From Chrysomallon squamiferum (Eukaryota; Mollusca; Gastropoda; Neomphalida; Peltospiridae), in contig CM022672.1 in the NCBI GenBank assembly GCA_012295275.1, forward strand, positions 29,300,972 to 29,364,971: DNA of 64,000 nucleotides. The letters run 5' to 3'. Positions within the stretch are counted from its first letter, which is position 1, and every line of letters starts with the position of its first letter. The notes below the pieces were generated by a model, which ran no database searches, had not been told where the DNA came from, and saw only the letters and a program-made list of their open reading frames with translations. This document shows positions 1 to 12,404 of the stretch, in pieces. A program made the position numbers and the translations under genes.

Positions 1-2147
1 GCGTCTGTGTCCAAACATTGATATGAGTTAGCTTTACCAACCAGGATTTGTTTCTAAACACAGTAACAAGAAAAGCAAATATCGTGCCATCGTTTTCTGC
101 TTTTTCGTTCAAATGTGGTTAATATTTTTGTGTACAGGCTATGCAGTTTGCACGTGGGGAGAGTTATAAATAAATAATCAATAATTGCGCAAGCGGTAGA
201 GATTTCACGTCTGGTTATGACGTAAAATGCTTAACAAGCTTTCTGCTTTTCGGGAGAGTTTTTGGGGTCCCTGACAAAAGAATAACAGTGTTGTTTTGTT
301 TTGTTTCACTCATCAAAACAATAATAAACTAAACGTAAGCAATTATTATGTATAATAATCTAATTTTCTTGGTTCAAATTCCCTAATATTCAAATATAAC
401 TTTTTTCTTTCTTTGTTCTTAATTATCTCACTTTAAATTCTTTATAGAGATGTTGTTTTGTGTGTTTGTTTTTTTTGGTTCTCCGTCCCATTTTCTTTCA
501 TATTTTTATTTACCTTATTTATTAACATAGCTAAATTTGGTTTTGTTTGTATGTTAACGAGTAAAACTTTTCTAATGTCTGTTTCTGAAAATTTCTTCTT
601 TTCCCACTTCACCGACAAGAACCAGGACAAAAACCAACACTAGGAAATGGAAATAAGAAAAGCAGGTCCCACTATTCACTGACGTACAGTGGCATACACA
701 TTCTAGGATGTATGTACGCATGCGCAGTACATGCTTCGAGTACCAGTAAAATTGAGCTAGACCAGTTATCTAGATACTTTTTCATTTTGACATTATTGTA
801 TTTATCCGAAATTTTATTAAATTTGTTTAAAATAAAACGCTACAAGATGTTGTGTTTTAAAAGCCTTAAAACAACCAAATGCTATGTTAATCGAGCTTTA
901 AAACGAAACTCCCCAAAACAGTACAAAGCACATAAACCAAACAAAAAATTAAATAATAATAATAATAATAAGAGTTATGTACATAGTTAAAGTAAGTGTT
1001 TATAAAAATAGTGCGTAGTTTAAATCTTTCATTCAAAAATGTTTGTTATGAGTTCACACTGACAGTTACTTTCAGTTCACAAACTTTTCAGCAAGTCATT
1101 AAATTAGCAAGAAAAGTTTTTGGCATCGCTAGCAATTTTGTTTTTTCACCTGACATTTACAGCATAGAGTTCTAAGCTTTAGAATTCTTCTCCATTTTTA
1201 TTTTTTATTTTATTTTTGTCTGTCTGACTGACTGTTTGTTTCTTATTGCTGTTATTGTCATCGTCATCATTATCATTATTAATATTATTATTATTATCAT
1301 GATCACCATCATCATCATCGTCATAATAATCATCATTATTATTGCTGTAGTTCTTGTCGTCGTTGTTGTTATTATTATTATTATTATTATAGTATAGCTA
1401 CTTTTAATATTACTACTACTGTCACTGCTGCTGCTACTGCTACTACTGTAACTACTACTGCTATTATTATTTTAAGGGAATCAGCTGTTGTTTGCCGCTG
1501 TGCCAACACGTGTCCGATCTGGAGAACTGTAACATGCTTAAATCCTGCAGCGAATTTTCCTAGCGTTACTTTACATCAAGCAAACAACAGTGCTGTCGTT
1601 GTCGATGCAGAACAGCTGCAAAACTACAAACGCTAATAGATCTAATTACGGGAACCCTTCCATTCCATCTGCAAAGACTGACCCTAGAATATATATATAT
1701 ATAGAAGTATCTTTATGGCGACAGTTAGTTAAAAGAAGAAATTCCAGAGAATTAGTTTGGTTGCTGCATAGTTTATCATTTGTTTAGTGTTTCTGACGTT
1801 TATTTAATATATATGTGTGTTTGTGTGAGTGTGTGTGTGCGCGCGAATATAATAAATAAATCTGAAAAAAGAAAAAGAAAAATACTTCTTTTTTATAATT
1901 TAAAAAAAAGAGAGATAATTTCTTTCTTTATTGCTACAATTCGTGCAATTCGGATGAATGTAATATTTCACATTTCGTTTCTTATCTTCTTAAACGCAGC
2001 TTGTATTCATTACTAGTGTTGTCGTAAATTCTGCAGATGTTAGACAGATCTCGTTTCTGATCATTTTAAAAAGACAAACTTCTGACAAACAGCGCCTCTC
2101 TAACCGCAGTCACATGTTTCATTTCGCAGAAAGAACTATTTCCCACT

Positions 2148-2440
2148 GAGCGTGCGTAATGTTACGTCGTTTTCTAGAAATACCTGCTACGTGATCAGGT
2201 GCATAAATTAGTTTCTAGTTCCAACGACACATATATTCAATTAGGTTTCAGAGAGAGCATGCGCTGTATTATAATATTATATTGCCTACTGGGTAATTTT
2301 GGATTAATTCCTAGAGTACATGCACAGTATAACATTGTCTTTTAGATATATTTTGAGTCAGTTCATGGATCGCATGCGCAATATTATGTCGTCTGCTTCA
2401 TTCGATTTCAGTCAGGTCTAGCGAGCATGCGCCAATTACA
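2148..2440 (+). repeat. Degenerate ~55-bp tandem repeat with a GCATGCGC core
   Basis: The core appears perfectly at 2258, 2372 and 2425, and as degenerate forms at 2151 (GCGTGCGT), 2201 (GTGCATAA) and 2318 (ACATGCAC). Spacings are 50-60 bp, and cores are followed by A/T-rich TATTAT-like text. GCATGCGC resembles the half-site of NRF1-type regulators; binding is inference. A further single copy lies near 719. Confidence 0.6.
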
Positions 2441-3519
2441 TTTCTTATCAATTAATCAAAAAAGGGGTGGGGGGAGTGGAAGAAGACTCGTGCTATGTTG
2501 AGTGTCAGTTCGTGTTAAGATAAATAATGTTATTTATATCGTATTGGATTAGATTTCATTACACTCCAGTCACACACACTGTGATATAAACGATGTCATG
2601 AATAGTTTCATCTCTCTCTTCCTCTCTTTCTCTCTCTCTCTGTCTGTAGGTCTGTCCATCTAAAAGTGGTAATATTCAGATCTTTATATATATATATATC
2701 TGATGATTAATGAAAGGGAAGTAGGTTTCCGCTAGCGACGACTATTATTTAAGATGAGTAACAAAGGATCGTTGTTTGTATAAACACACACACAAACACA
2801 TACACACATATACACACACATACACACATATACAAACACATACACACACAACCATACACACACATAAACATACACACACAAACATACATACACACACATA
2901 CACACACAAACACACACCATGATGTAACGTCATCTACTACTGTTAATATTGTAACCACTGAGAAATGATTGTGTGAATAGCAACCCAAATGCCACGTCAT
3001 TTTACACTAAAAATGTACTTCTGCTTTCAACTCGAGTTATTATTTGTACAATGACGCGAAGAATTCTACAAATGTTGATGCTTAAGAACTTTTAAGTCAA
3101 ATCTGTTTCTCTCCCTCCTTTCGAAACACGATACCCTAATTCCATCAGACACTCGCGGACGTCGTACTGCAGCTGTTAAAACTTGAACAACGACGGCAAT
3201 GCGTTTTTTTTTTAATGTAAATTAACGCTAGAAAAATTCGCTGCAGGATTTTGCATGTTGCATTTGTCTTCATGTGTTTCAGATTAAATTTCACGTGAAC
3301 CCATAGTTGCGAGAGATTTAACAACCTTTTTTTTTTCTTTGCTGTAAATTTTACGTTTATTATGACCCCATTCCTTAATAAATTACATATAATTGCTGTA
3401 TGACGAAAGAACACGATTATACATTGGCTGGTATTTAAAATTTTTTTTTTTTTTTTTTTTACTTACTTAGTTTTTTCTTGCTCCGTTACTCTCTGTACTT
3501 ATTTCTAATACAAAAATAA

Positions 3520-3522
<3 letters not shown>

Positions 3523-3580
<58 letters not shown>
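3523..3580 (+). repeat. (TC)29 microsatellite
   Basis: Uninterrupted TC dinucleotides. A 20-bp poly-T run lies at 3441-3460. Confidence 0.98.
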
Positions 3581-3585
<5 letters not shown>

Positions 3586-3924
3586 TAGTTTGAAGTGAAG
3601 TTCTATCTGTTTCACATCGTCGACATTTCTTTTACAACCATTAATCTACGACGTCATAATGTCAAAAAAATCTTTTCTTCATGTAAAAAATACCTATCTT
3701 ACGGAAAGTCTGTAAATAACACTGAAAAAAGTTCAAACAGCCGATGATAGACATTTAAGTGATGTATCATTAAATAAATATTTGAAATTAAACATTATCT
3801 AGCTAATCCGGTAAATAAATCTGTCACTGCATAATATTATTTTCCACAGTTCCTACTACAGCTACTACTTCTATTATTGTTACTGCTACAATAAATACTA
3901 CTAGTGTTGCTAATACTATTACTA

Positions 3925-3929
3925 TAATA

Positions 3930-3981
<52 letters not shown>

Positions 3982-4008
3982 TTTTTATTATTATTATTAT
4001 TATTATTT
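3925..4008. repeat. (AAT)n-(ATT)n foldback microsatellite
   Basis: AAT units run to about 3980 and are followed directly by ATT units to 4008, so the two halves are complementary. Confidence 0.9.
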
Positions 4009-5483
4009 TGTCACTGCCTTTTGTTTTCGTTACTAAAAATAAAAAATATTTTATTTCTGACAGGAAACGATTCTGTTTATTTTTCCAGTAACGAAGCTAA
4101 TATATTCTTCAATTATTGTTCTCCTTCACAGAACTACCCACACCCACGACGTCACTCTGTGAGTTCATCACGCTGGTGGGGAAAACATCTATCATCCATT
4201 AGCCGTCATGTCTAAAATTCCTCATAATAAGTGGACTCGGCCGCTTTCGTTTCGACATCCATCCAGTAGTATTCTTCCTTTTTCCTTCGCGAACCTCCCT
4301 CTACCCTCCCCATACCCTGCCTCTCCTTCTCGTTTTCCCAGAAGGGTTAATTATGTGATATTTAAACCGCTGAATGTATTTCTGTCAGAGACTGGCTTCA
4401 AGACTTCTCCACGTTAAACGAAAACTCGATTAACGAAGCGTTAGAAAAGCTTGTGGTGCTGGCGAAAGACCGTGAAGCGAAGCCAAATCATCTTCCAGCG
4501 AGTTGCGGTGAATATTGGGATTTTTATTTTTTCTTCCTTCTTTTTGGCTCGTTTAGGTGTTAGATATCTTCTTCATCTGCATACCTTCTCTGAAAAAAGC
4601 AAAGAAAAAAGAAAAAAAAAAAAAAAGAAAAAAACAAATGTGAAATCAATCAAAGGAACATCGAGAAACTGTTAACTCAAGATTTCACTTCAAATGACAG
4701 TTGTTGGTTTTTTTCTTCTTGAAGCTTTCTCTTTTATGCGATCAAAATCGACAGCTTCTTCTTGTTTGATGCTTTTTAACTTTAAGAAAAAAATTCTTTG
4801 ACATGAAGGCAGACATGTAATGTGTTAATTTAAAGACTTTACAGCTGTTTTTTACATTTATGGTTTTTCCCTTCCGATTTTGGATTTGCCATTTACCTAT
4901 TGATTTTGAAAGGTAAGTTAACATATTTATCTCGTAGCTGTTGCTGACAGTGTCTCGGTGGAATCATCACACGCGAGGGGCAGAAAGAAGAATATAATAA
5001 TGTTTATACAGTTTTCTATTCTAAGACATAAAAACAAAAATAACTACACCAACTGCTTTAGCGAGAAAAACACCAGTACCACCACTACTCCATCACTGCA
5101 AAGAGCTACAACTACCACAACTACTGAACTACAAACGTTATTTATTTTATAGCAGTTACCACCTTTACTGTTATTGTTGTTGTTGCAGCTAATATCCATT
5201 AGTACTACTACAGCATTGCTGTTGTTTAAATACAACTACTACAACTTTTGTTGCTACAGCGACAGAATCAACACACAAAAAGCAGCACTAAAATAATAAA
5301 TAAATAATGAAGAGCAAAGTAAATATATAAAACGCTAAGAATAAATTAAAAAAACGTATAATAAATAGTCAGATGAGATTGAAATATAAAATCATAAAAG
5401 ACCATAGTCTTACAAAAAGGTCGTATAGTTTAAATATCACAGTCCAGTTTCACACCTAATGACAGAAGCTTAGTGTGGTAATA

Positions 5484-5491
5484 TGACGTCA
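5484..5491. promoter_or_regulatory. CRE palindrome upstream of the CHST15-like gene
   Basis: TGACGTCA sits inside the overlapping, near-palindromic stretch ATGACGTCACGTCAT, about 360 bp before the start codon. CREB/ATF-type bZIP proteins bind this octamer. If exon 1 starts at the 5807 acceptor, this site lies in the last 5' UTR intron rather than the core promoter. It is one of twelve perfect copies in the window. Confidence 0.35.
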
Positions 5492-5854
5492 CGTCATAGA
5501 AGATCAATTATATTAGTTCAGCAGATGTGTTCCTGTCTTTAGAATTTTATCTTCTTTTTCTTTCTTTCTTTTCTATCTTATTTATTTATTTATTAATAAT
5601 AGAAACAGTTTATTTTATCATTCTTCAGCTAATTTTGCAATTATATTAGATTATATTATGATTCATAATTTCACACATTACATTATATTGTTTGTTTTGT
5701 TTATTATTATTATTATATTTTTTAATACTGTTATTGTTTTTGTTATCAAATATATATGTATACATTCATGTATATATAATTATTTAAATGTTCTTATTAT
5801 TTAACAGACTGGTTTTGTGATGGTGGGCGTGGCTAGTTTTGTGATCGACAGTTG

Positions 5855-6310
5855 ATGATGGTCAGAAAATGGTGTCATTCCGCGAGAATATGCTTCCAAA
5901 TGCGACGCGACGTCAGGGTTGTCTGTGCTGCCTGCATAGCCGTCAGCGTCTTCGCCATCTTCTTCCTCGGCTACCTGTCATCGTACGAGCTGCAGAATGG
6001 GTCACCCTACACGAGACAAATTCTAGACGGCGGGCAGGGCGAGTCAGATCCCTATGGAAACATAAAAGAAGAAAACGCGTTACAAATTGTAGATGATCCG
6101 TTACAAACAGTCGAAGTTGTAGACGCGAGTAGCTCAAAATACAAACTCCAGTCGTTCTCAGACGCTCTGCAAGACAACACCGTCGAAGTGAATATTGGCG
6201 AATCTGCCGATGTTGTGACGTCATCAACATACCCCCTGCCGTCTACAAAACCGTTTGCGTGGATTCACAAAAACTGTTCGGGGGATAAAAAGTCAGAACT
6301 GCTGCAGATG
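5855..6310 (+). CDS. CHST15-like: CHST15-like exon 1: start, membrane anchor and stem
   Basis: Encodes residues 1-152. The start is the first ATG after an in-frame TAG at 5834-5836. A second ATG follows directly, so the protein begins MMVRKW. Residues 22-42 (VVCAACIAVSVFAIFFLGY) form one hydrophobic span after an Arg-rich tail, the type II Golgi anchor arrangement. The rest is an acidic, Ser-rich stem with one NCS glycosylation sequon. The exon ends in phase 0 at ATG|GTAGTC. A pyrimidine-rich acceptor (TTAACAG, 5801-5807) lies 47 bp before the ATG, so an untranslated 5' exon probably exists upstream. Confidence 0.9.
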
Positions 6311-7857
6311 GTAGTCAATACAATTTTACTATGTTTCTATGCTTGTTTTATTTCTTTCGGTAGTATCTCATAAATTCAGATTCATTTAATATTATTCAGA
6401 ATAGTATTAGTAGTAATAGTAGTTGTAGTAATAGTAGTTGTAGTAATAGTAGTAGTAGTAATAGTAGTAGTAGTAGTAGTAACAACCACAATAGGAGTAA
6501 TAACTAATAATAAAAAAGATAAAAATAATAATAATAATAACATTTTTGTAAATGACGAACCCATTATATTATGAAATTTCTCTTATTTATTTATTTATTT
6601 TCAGAAAACATTCCAGTATCTTCCAAACTACAAAAACCCTTGTTGGTATGAACCATTACGTCACAGAAACGTGTACAAACGTAACAAATTCGCTATATTT
6701 TCCCGCTTCTCCAGGCAGTCAATGGCTGAGCTTGAAGAGGAATGGTCAAAACGTATTTCTAGTAACCCCAACCCACGTCGGCTACGTTGTCTCCCCTACT
6801 TCTTTATCGCAGGTCAGCCGAAGTGTGGCAGCACTGATCTGTATCAGAAGCTGACGTCACATCCGGATGTTCTGTCTCCACCAATAAAAGAACCTCATTG
6901 GTGGGGTAAAAATAGATACGGTCAGCAGAATATTTATTTTATTTTTTATTTTTTGAATTTCCGTTACTGAATGTTGTTATTGCTGTAGTTTCTGTTGTTT
7001 CTGTCGTTGTTGTTGTTGTTGATATTGTTATTATTATTATTTTTATTAATCTTATTTTTTTTTTTTATTAATATAGAGAATAATATTATAGTTATTTCTA
7101 TTTTATGTAGATTTTTTTCTCTTTAGTTTTATTTAATTTTGTTTTTCTTACATGTTATCATCATCACGTCAGTCATCGTCGTCGTTGTTGTGTTGTTATT
7201 AAGGAGTTATCTTTAAAAATGTGAATACCTTTTTCCCTGTATATTATTATTTCGTATATAATACATATATATTTTTCTTTTCAACCATTTTCAGGATGGC
7301 GATTCAACTACACCACCAGCATTCCCATAGACGACTACATCGACCTCTTCGACAAAGCGGCACTGTTTATAGAACACGTGGCAGACCCATCATTTCCCGT
7401 GAACGACAGCGAAGAACCGTTCCATCAGCTTATAACAGGTATTGTTATGAAGGGTGACGGAGTAACTTGCAGACAAAAATACACATTTACAGACACACTC
7501 GAACAAATGTAGTTTTCACTCATTTAAACTGATTATTACCAAACATATTTCTTACACATATCTATATGAGTGTTTTTTCTGTTACGTGGGGCCTGCAAAA
7601 CCAAACCCAAAATGCAATGAATAAATAGGCCTATACAAAAATACAAAATTATTTTGTGTATGTGCCTTTGAATATAACTCTAAATATAATAAGCAGGAAC
7701 ATGTAAAACTCATTAACAATTGTTCTGACAAGTAGTACAGTATTAATTTACAAAAGTTTTTCCTCATCTGTTTCCCTTTCGTTAACATGTTACTTTGTGT
7801 TACGTGTATCTGTATACATGTGTAATAAAAACATAACAATTACTCTCTCTCTCTCTG

Positions 7858-7888
<31 letters not shown>

Positions 7889-9900
7889 TATATTACTTTC
7901 AGTCCGTTTTATCTCTAGAGACATTATATGGATATTTACTTTTTCCATTAGCCAGAGGAATGTTTTCTGCGCTAACCCAATTTCTTTACCCTGTCTGAGT
8001 TCATTAATGGAGGAATCTAGATGTTTTCCTTTCCAAAGAAAATATACAAATTAGATGTCTCTGGATATAAATGTTTTCCAAATTGGCAGTTGTCTGAGCA
8101 ATAATAAACAGAAGTGATAGCTAGTCCTGTATTTAACTAGCTTGTATAACATTCCGAGAAATACCGACGGTCGCTGTATAATGAGGGAAAATAACTTACA
8201 AAAATATCAAGAGGAATTTGCTATTTCGATATGCACATAACTAAGTTACATAATAGAGTAGCCCCCGTTTAAGTTCATAACAAGGTCAAGTTAAAAGTAG
8301 ACTAACCCCATATGTAAATATCATATCAGTATAATGCCTCTTCCTTAATTTCATTTCTGAAAGGTTATAGCTGTTACAGTATTAAATTTGACATTTATCT
8401 CTCAGTGATACAAATGTTTTTAGCTCTTGAATGTTTGTATGTAACCTATGTTAGAACGACATTCTTAACGTGCATGTGTATATGCATGTATGTATATGTA
8501 TTTAAAAAATTATGTTATTAAAAAAATGTATCGTCCAACATCAGTCAGAGATAACCAGATGATGAAGTATAAACACAGCTTTTGCGATGAATCCAAGTTA
8601 GGGGCCGCAAGAGTCACGCGATATAAATATTTTGGGGAAACACTCCATAAATTCTTTCAATCATTCATTCATTCATTCTTTCTTTCTTTCCTTCTCACTT
8701 TCATTCGTTAGTTCGTTTGTCCATTCTTTCTTTCTTTCTCTCTTTATTTTTGACTAATAATAAATTTGGTCCTGTTTCATCTTCTAACTCATAATTCCAA
8801 CAGTATGATGATAATGACGTATTTAGTGAATCTCCGCTAGGTGACGCCAGTGTTTCAACACTCTGGGACAGTGACGACTGGTGGAGGCTGAATGAAAACT
8901 GTGGCCAGGACGAGCCTCTGTACACAAATGCGGACTACATCCACCACTTTCTGCCCAACGCGAAAATCATCGTCATTCTTAGAGATCCAACTGAGAGGTG
9001 TGTTTGTCCGTTCTACCATTTTAACATGACTGCATGGAATTTGTTCTTACATTCTACAGTTTTATACGTAGCCGTAAACATACACACACACACACATACA
9101 CACACAGAAACACACACACACACACAAACATGCACACACATGCACACACATACTGACAGATAGGCAAACATACAGACATATGACACAAAAATGTAAACAG
9201 GAAAGAAAAGCAGAAGACAGACAATCACTGTTGACGTATTATTTTAATATTTATCATTTCATCATTAAACTGAAAACATATGTTTGGCACTTAATAACTC
9301 TTAATATTCGTCGATAACCAAACAGTCATTCAGTAACAAATACTTAAACTCATTTAGATATTTACACAACGTACGTAAGCCGCAGGCCAGAAACCCATTA
9401 ATATTCTGTTTAACAAGATCTAATGTAATTCAGTGAAAACTCGATTTTCTGAATATATCTTCATCTGTTATTTGCTGGAATCATTCCAGAATGGAGTCGT
9501 TCAACGTTAATTCGATTTCTGAAATAGTAATTTGTTTTCTATTATGATTAGCCGATGAGCCCAGCTGTTTTGCGGGTCTAAGTTAAATACCAAACGTAAG
9601 GATGTTGTTAATCTAGATTTTATTCTAACAAAGCGTTCTTCCACATCAGTTAGAGATAATCAGTTGATGAAGTATAAAAACAGCTTTCTCCATGAATCCA
9701 AGACACGGCCACAACAGTCATAATTCGTTAATAACATGAGTCTTTTTTTCCGAAATCCTTTATCCGCTCCTGGAAGGTGTTAATTAACATAACAGGAAAA
9801 TCGTCCACACTGCATGATTGACGCTCTTGATTCAAAAAATGAACACTAGAACTATGAATTAATAGAGTAAAAACGTTTGAACCGTTACTGTCATATATAT

Positions 9901-9968
<68 letters not shown>

Positions 9969-10524
9969 TAAAATAATTTAATAATATTAACTAATAATCA
10001 TAAAAAAAACAAAAAAACATAAAAAAACCCAAAATCGACAGTTTTAAACAGCAATATATTCTGTCAAATATTACTCATATTGTGAAGGTTGAAGCACTTG
10101 TTCTAAGAGTAGATAAACCAAGACAATTTAATATTAGCGAATTAGTAAAACTTTTGAATCGTGTAAATATGTTTGTATATGTTCCCAAGAGCCATCTGTA
10201 ATAACGACTGTATGAAGAATGGTCGAATAAATTGTCTAATAAATTATTTACCTTAGCAGTATATTATTATTTTGGTATGGTAATTAATAATATATTTGCT
10301 AAACAACTGAACGCCGTGTATTTACGTAATTGGAGAAATGACGTAATCGTGTACTTGGCGAACTGATAGGTTTATTTTTCAAATTTAAAAAAAATCTATT
10401 TAACCTGATCATGATGACGTCACTAATTATAATTTTTCCTCCCTTATTATACTTGATATTAATTAGTGAACAAATAAATAAATAAATAAATATTAAATAA
10501 CAATAATAATAACATCATCAACAA

Positions 10525-10573
<49 letters not shown>

Positions 10574-10916
10574 AATAATAATAATAATAATATATAAATA
10601 AATAAATAAATAATAACAATAAATAAATAAACAAAATTATAAATGTACAGTGTTGAAAACAAAACAATCAGTACCTTTTTATTGTAATAGTGTAGTTCAA
10701 CAGACTTTGCTTATTGTTAATTTCAGGTTGTATTCGGATTACTTGTATTTTCAAAAATCTCAGAAGTCAGCTGCAGACTTCCACTTCGAGGTTATGAAGG
10801 CGATCGGGGGTTTTGAAGCATGCTTAGGAAAATACACACAACGTTCCTGTATTTATAACAGAACTGTAGCTAATCTGTCCAAGGTAACATTATTATTATC
10901 TTCATAATAATTAAAA

Positions 10917-10962
<46 letters not shown>

Positions 10963-12372
10963 TTATTATTATTACTACTGCTACCTCTTCTATTGCTATT
11001 TCTACCACTATCATCATCATCACCAGCACTATCGCTATTAATAGTAGTAATACTACTAGCGTTAGTACTAGTACTAGTACCACATCTATTACTTTTACTA
11101 TTAATACTACTTATGATACTGATACTATTTCTAATGCTATTACATACTACAGCTACTGTTACTATTACTAGTAATAGTAGTATTATTGCTATTACGAGAA
11201 ATTCACTAGCAGCTACTACTATAACTATAACACTTTTACTGTTCTGTTACTACAAAGAAGTAACTATTATTATTCTTACTGTCGTTGTTATTATTGTTAC
11301 AGTTGTTACTATTTTCACAATTATTGCTACTACTAAAACTAAATAATAGTAAACTAAATAAAATAAATATAAATAAATTTAAAGACAAAAATGAAGACAA
11401 CAACAACAATAAATAAATAAATAATATAATTTTAGAAATCTACATATATGCCTCGGTATAAAATTAGCAACAACAACAAAAAGAAAAATAAACAAAACAA
11501 AAGCAACACCAACAACAATTACAAAAAGTCAGTAAAAAGTACAAGCACATCATGTACATTTACAACAGTTTAACCGAAATGTTGTTGTCTATTTTCTAAG
11601 GTACGACTGCGGATAGGGATGTATCACGAGTTTATACGAGACTGGTTGAAAGTCTACTCTCTCGACCAAATGCTCATAATACGACTTGACGACTACGCGC
11701 GAGAAACTAAAGATACACTTCAGAGAGTTTTTGATTTCTTGGGACTCCGTAAGTAGACATTTGTTTTCTTTTTCTTTTTTTGAACTTTAATCCATCATTA
11801 CATATGTTAATATAAAATATTTTTTTACATTTTACTTTTAATTAATTAATTCATTCGTTCGTTCGTTCATTCTTTCATTATTATTATGATTATTATTTTG
11901 TTTATGTCTATACAACCTCTCTTTATTCATCTCTTTGTCTGTCTCTCTGTCAGTCTGTTATTGAGATTCATCGTGTATTTTGTTCGTTTAGCTCTGTCGA
12001 CTGTTATAGTATACACCAACGAAAACCGCGTAGTATTTTCGAATATCAGTCATAAATAATAACGATTACTAAAGCATGAGTAAGAAGAAAAAAAAAGAAT
12101 CGTGAGATTACAAAAGTAATTTTCCACAAGAAAACTGAAAGAAAGAAAAAAAATGAAGAAGAAAAAAAGAACGAAGACAAGAAACTATTCGCAAAAACCG
12201 ATGAAGCGTGCATGGAATGTTTTGAAAGAAACCGTTTTCTTAGAACTATTAACATTTTATTTATTTACTTTTTGTTTTTAAATTTTGAAAACACTACTAT
12301 CGTTTTCATAATTTATGTTATGTATGGGTGTGTCTGAAATATGTTCTGCATGTGTCGTGAATATGATTTATT

Positions 12373-12404
<32 letters not shown>

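Larger units (their letters stand above)
1..5807. other. 5' flank of the CHST15-like gene, no coding exon seen
   Basis: AT-rich. Holds degenerate trinucleotide stretches (1255-1470, 5060-5250), a CA-rich region (2785-2918), the 55-bp repeat, TC and AAT/ATT microsatellites and the CRE at 5484. A promoter and 5' UTR exon must lie here or further upstream but cannot be placed. The frame at 4208-4417 is not recognisable as a gene. Confidence 0.6.
7439..8840 (+). other. Intron 3 of the CHST15-like gene
   Basis: 1.4 kb with a CT microsatellite, repeat copy A and GT-AG ends. Contains an alternative donor (7462) and acceptor (8803) discussed in the findings. Confidence 0.8.
8998..10726 (+). other. 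Intron 4 of the CHST15-like gene
   Basis: 1.7 kb with CA, GA, CAA and AAT repeats, repeat copy B and one TGACGTCA (10415). Confidence 0.85.

Noticed and set aside
8804-8840. Extending exon 4 upstream to the AG at 8803 with the 7438 donor
   Set aside because: Gives a TGA immediately after the junction; it works only with the alternative 7461 donor.
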